Positions 63,352-64,000 of a stretch of 64,000 nt of DNA are shown in pieces. The first letter of the stretch is position 1, and each line of letters opens with the position of its first letter. The DNA comes from Salinibacterium sp. SWN167. Its GTDB lineage: Bacteria > Actinomycetota > Actinomycetes > Actinomycetales > Microbacteriaceae. A program made the translations under genes and the position numbers. The notes below the pieces were generated by a model, which was not told where the DNA came from, did no database searches, and worked only from the letters and a program-made list of their open reading frames with translations. The stretch spans positions 1,922,001-1,986,000 of the forward strand of contig NZ_JADYWU010000001.1 in assembly GCF_015864665.1 (NCBI RefSeq). Direction: 5' to 3'.

Positions 63352-64000
63352 TTATAGCGCGGTGAGGTGCTCATTGTCAGCGGGCATCGCGAGCCGCTCA
63401 TCCGGTTCGTCGTTGATGGTCACACCGGAGAAGAGCATGGGCACTCCGTGACCGGTCCAAGCGGATGCCCGGTCCATCAGCTGAGCGTGCACGTGGGGCT
63501 CACTGGAGTTGCCGGAGTTTCCGCAGGCGGCGATCGGTTGCCCCGCGACGACCAGGTCGCCAGCTTTAACTAGCGCCGAGTGCTGCTTCACGTGAGCAAC
63601 GAGCGCGTAGATACCGTCGTTGCCCCGGATGGTGATGTGGTTGCCGACGATGAGGCGTGGCCCGCCGATCTCGCGAATCGTGCCTTCGATCATCATGTAC
63701 ATGAAGCCAAGCACCGAAGAGCGAGCCCGGTGGTCGCGCTGGGAATCGCTGGCGCGGACCACGACGCCATCGACCATGGCCCGCACAGGCTGGCCGAATG
63801 CGGGATATTCGCTCGGATAGCGCAGCACGATTCCGGTATCGAAGGCTGGTCGAGTACCTCCGAGCGGGTCGAAAACGAGATCGACTGCATGAGCCTGGCC
63901 ATAGGCGCGAACGCCGTGGCTAGGCACACGTGTCGCGGGGCTGTTGAGCGCGAGCCAACGACCACCGACGGGTGAGGCTACGGTCACAGGCTCGCGGTGC
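63352..64000 (-). CDS. M23-like peptidase family protein (5' end beyond the window)
   Basis: The frame is open to the window edge, so the true N-terminus is not visible. A GTG at 63987 is possible but the residues before it (REPVTVAS) are in frame and look like mid-protein. About 215 residues are seen: WLALNSPATRVPSHGVRAYG, AHAVDLVFDP, then VGNHITIRGNDGIYALVAHV and PHVHAQLMDR (the HVH zinc motif of M23/LytM peptidases). The first zinc motif is degenerate, so catalysis is uncertain. A wall-peptide or fold-only role is possible. Confidence 0.78.
   Translation of the reverse strand, partial: HREPVTVASPVGGRWLALNSPATRVPSHGVRAYGQAHAVDLVFDPLGGTRPAFDTGIVLRYPSEYPAFGQPVRAMVDGVVVRASDSQRDHRARSSVLGFMYMMIEGTIREIGGPRLIVGNHITIRGNDGIYALVAHVKQHSALVKAGDLVVAGQPIAACGNSGNSSEPHVHAQLMDRASAWTGHGVPMLFSGVTINDEPDERLAMPADNEHLTAL

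Overview
This window is chromosomal DNA of a high-GC Gram-positive bacterium, most likely an actinobacterium of the family Microbacteriaceae. The evidence is gene content and order: a division and cell-wall (dcw) cluster with an actinobacterial DUF3040 gene beside mraZ, a PASTA-type Ser/Thr kinase next to an Rv2175c-like regulator, class II DAHP synthase, GarA and two MerR regulators in the order known from Mycobacterium, many GTG starts, and ATGA overlaps between genes. The genus cannot be fixed from the window alone. Coding density is high and no gap without a gene exceeds about 225 bases. I saw no tRNA, rRNA, insertion sequence, prophage or CRISPR array.

Region 1 (1-13.7 kb, all minus strand) is the dcw cluster read from right to left: mraZ, rsmH, an ftsL-like gene, ftsI, murF, mraY, murD, ftsW, murG, murC, ftsQ and the start of ftsZ. 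It makes and flips lipid II and builds the septum. A promoter with three tandem MraZ boxes precedes mraZ. No murE lies between ftsI and murF, and no ftsA lies between ftsQ and ftsZ.

Region 2 (13.7-25.7 kb) matches the M. tuberculosis Rv2169c-Rv2187 neighbourhood: DUF3040, polyprenyl diphosphate synthase, Rv2175c-like DNA-binding protein, a LysM wall hydrolase, a PASTA kinase, class II DAHP synthase, PlsC-type acyltransferase and long-chain acyl-CoA ligase. It ends with peptide deformylase coupled to a MinD-like ATPase. Region 3 (25.7-33.8 kb) holds pyruvate carboxylase, a ParA-like ATPase, and a block like Rv1822-Rv1830 (phosphatidyltransferase, GarA, two MerR regulators), then LRV-repeat and S4 proteins.

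Region 4 (33.8-54 kb) is more variable: a CcdA/thioredoxin-fold pair, an ArsR-AHSA1 pair with a perfect operator over the start codon, a thioesterase, an SOS-box-controlled radical SAM gene, a TetR/DsrE pair with two operators, two flavin monooxygenases, a flavin reductase, a NYN-LOTUS ribonuclease-like protein, a cation/proton antiporter, a PQ-loop protein, phosphoketolase, a cold-shock/DUF1294 fusion and a beta-lactamase-fold lipoprotein.

Region 5 (54.0-58.0 kb) is the most interesting part. A CstR-like persulfide sensor is divergent from an operon of two tiny, related, cysteine-rich proteins, a metallo-beta-lactamase/rhodanese persulfide dioxygenase (CstB-like), a TauE/SafE exporter, a DUF4395 membrane protein and a rhodanese lipoprotein. 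Two near-identical CsoR-family operators sit on the shared promoter. This reads as a sulfide/persulfide detoxification system; the two tiny proteins are its undescribed part. Region 6 (58-64 kb) holds an alpha/beta hydrolase, a NarL-type two-component pair, an ABC exporter and a peptidase-like gene that runs off the window edge.
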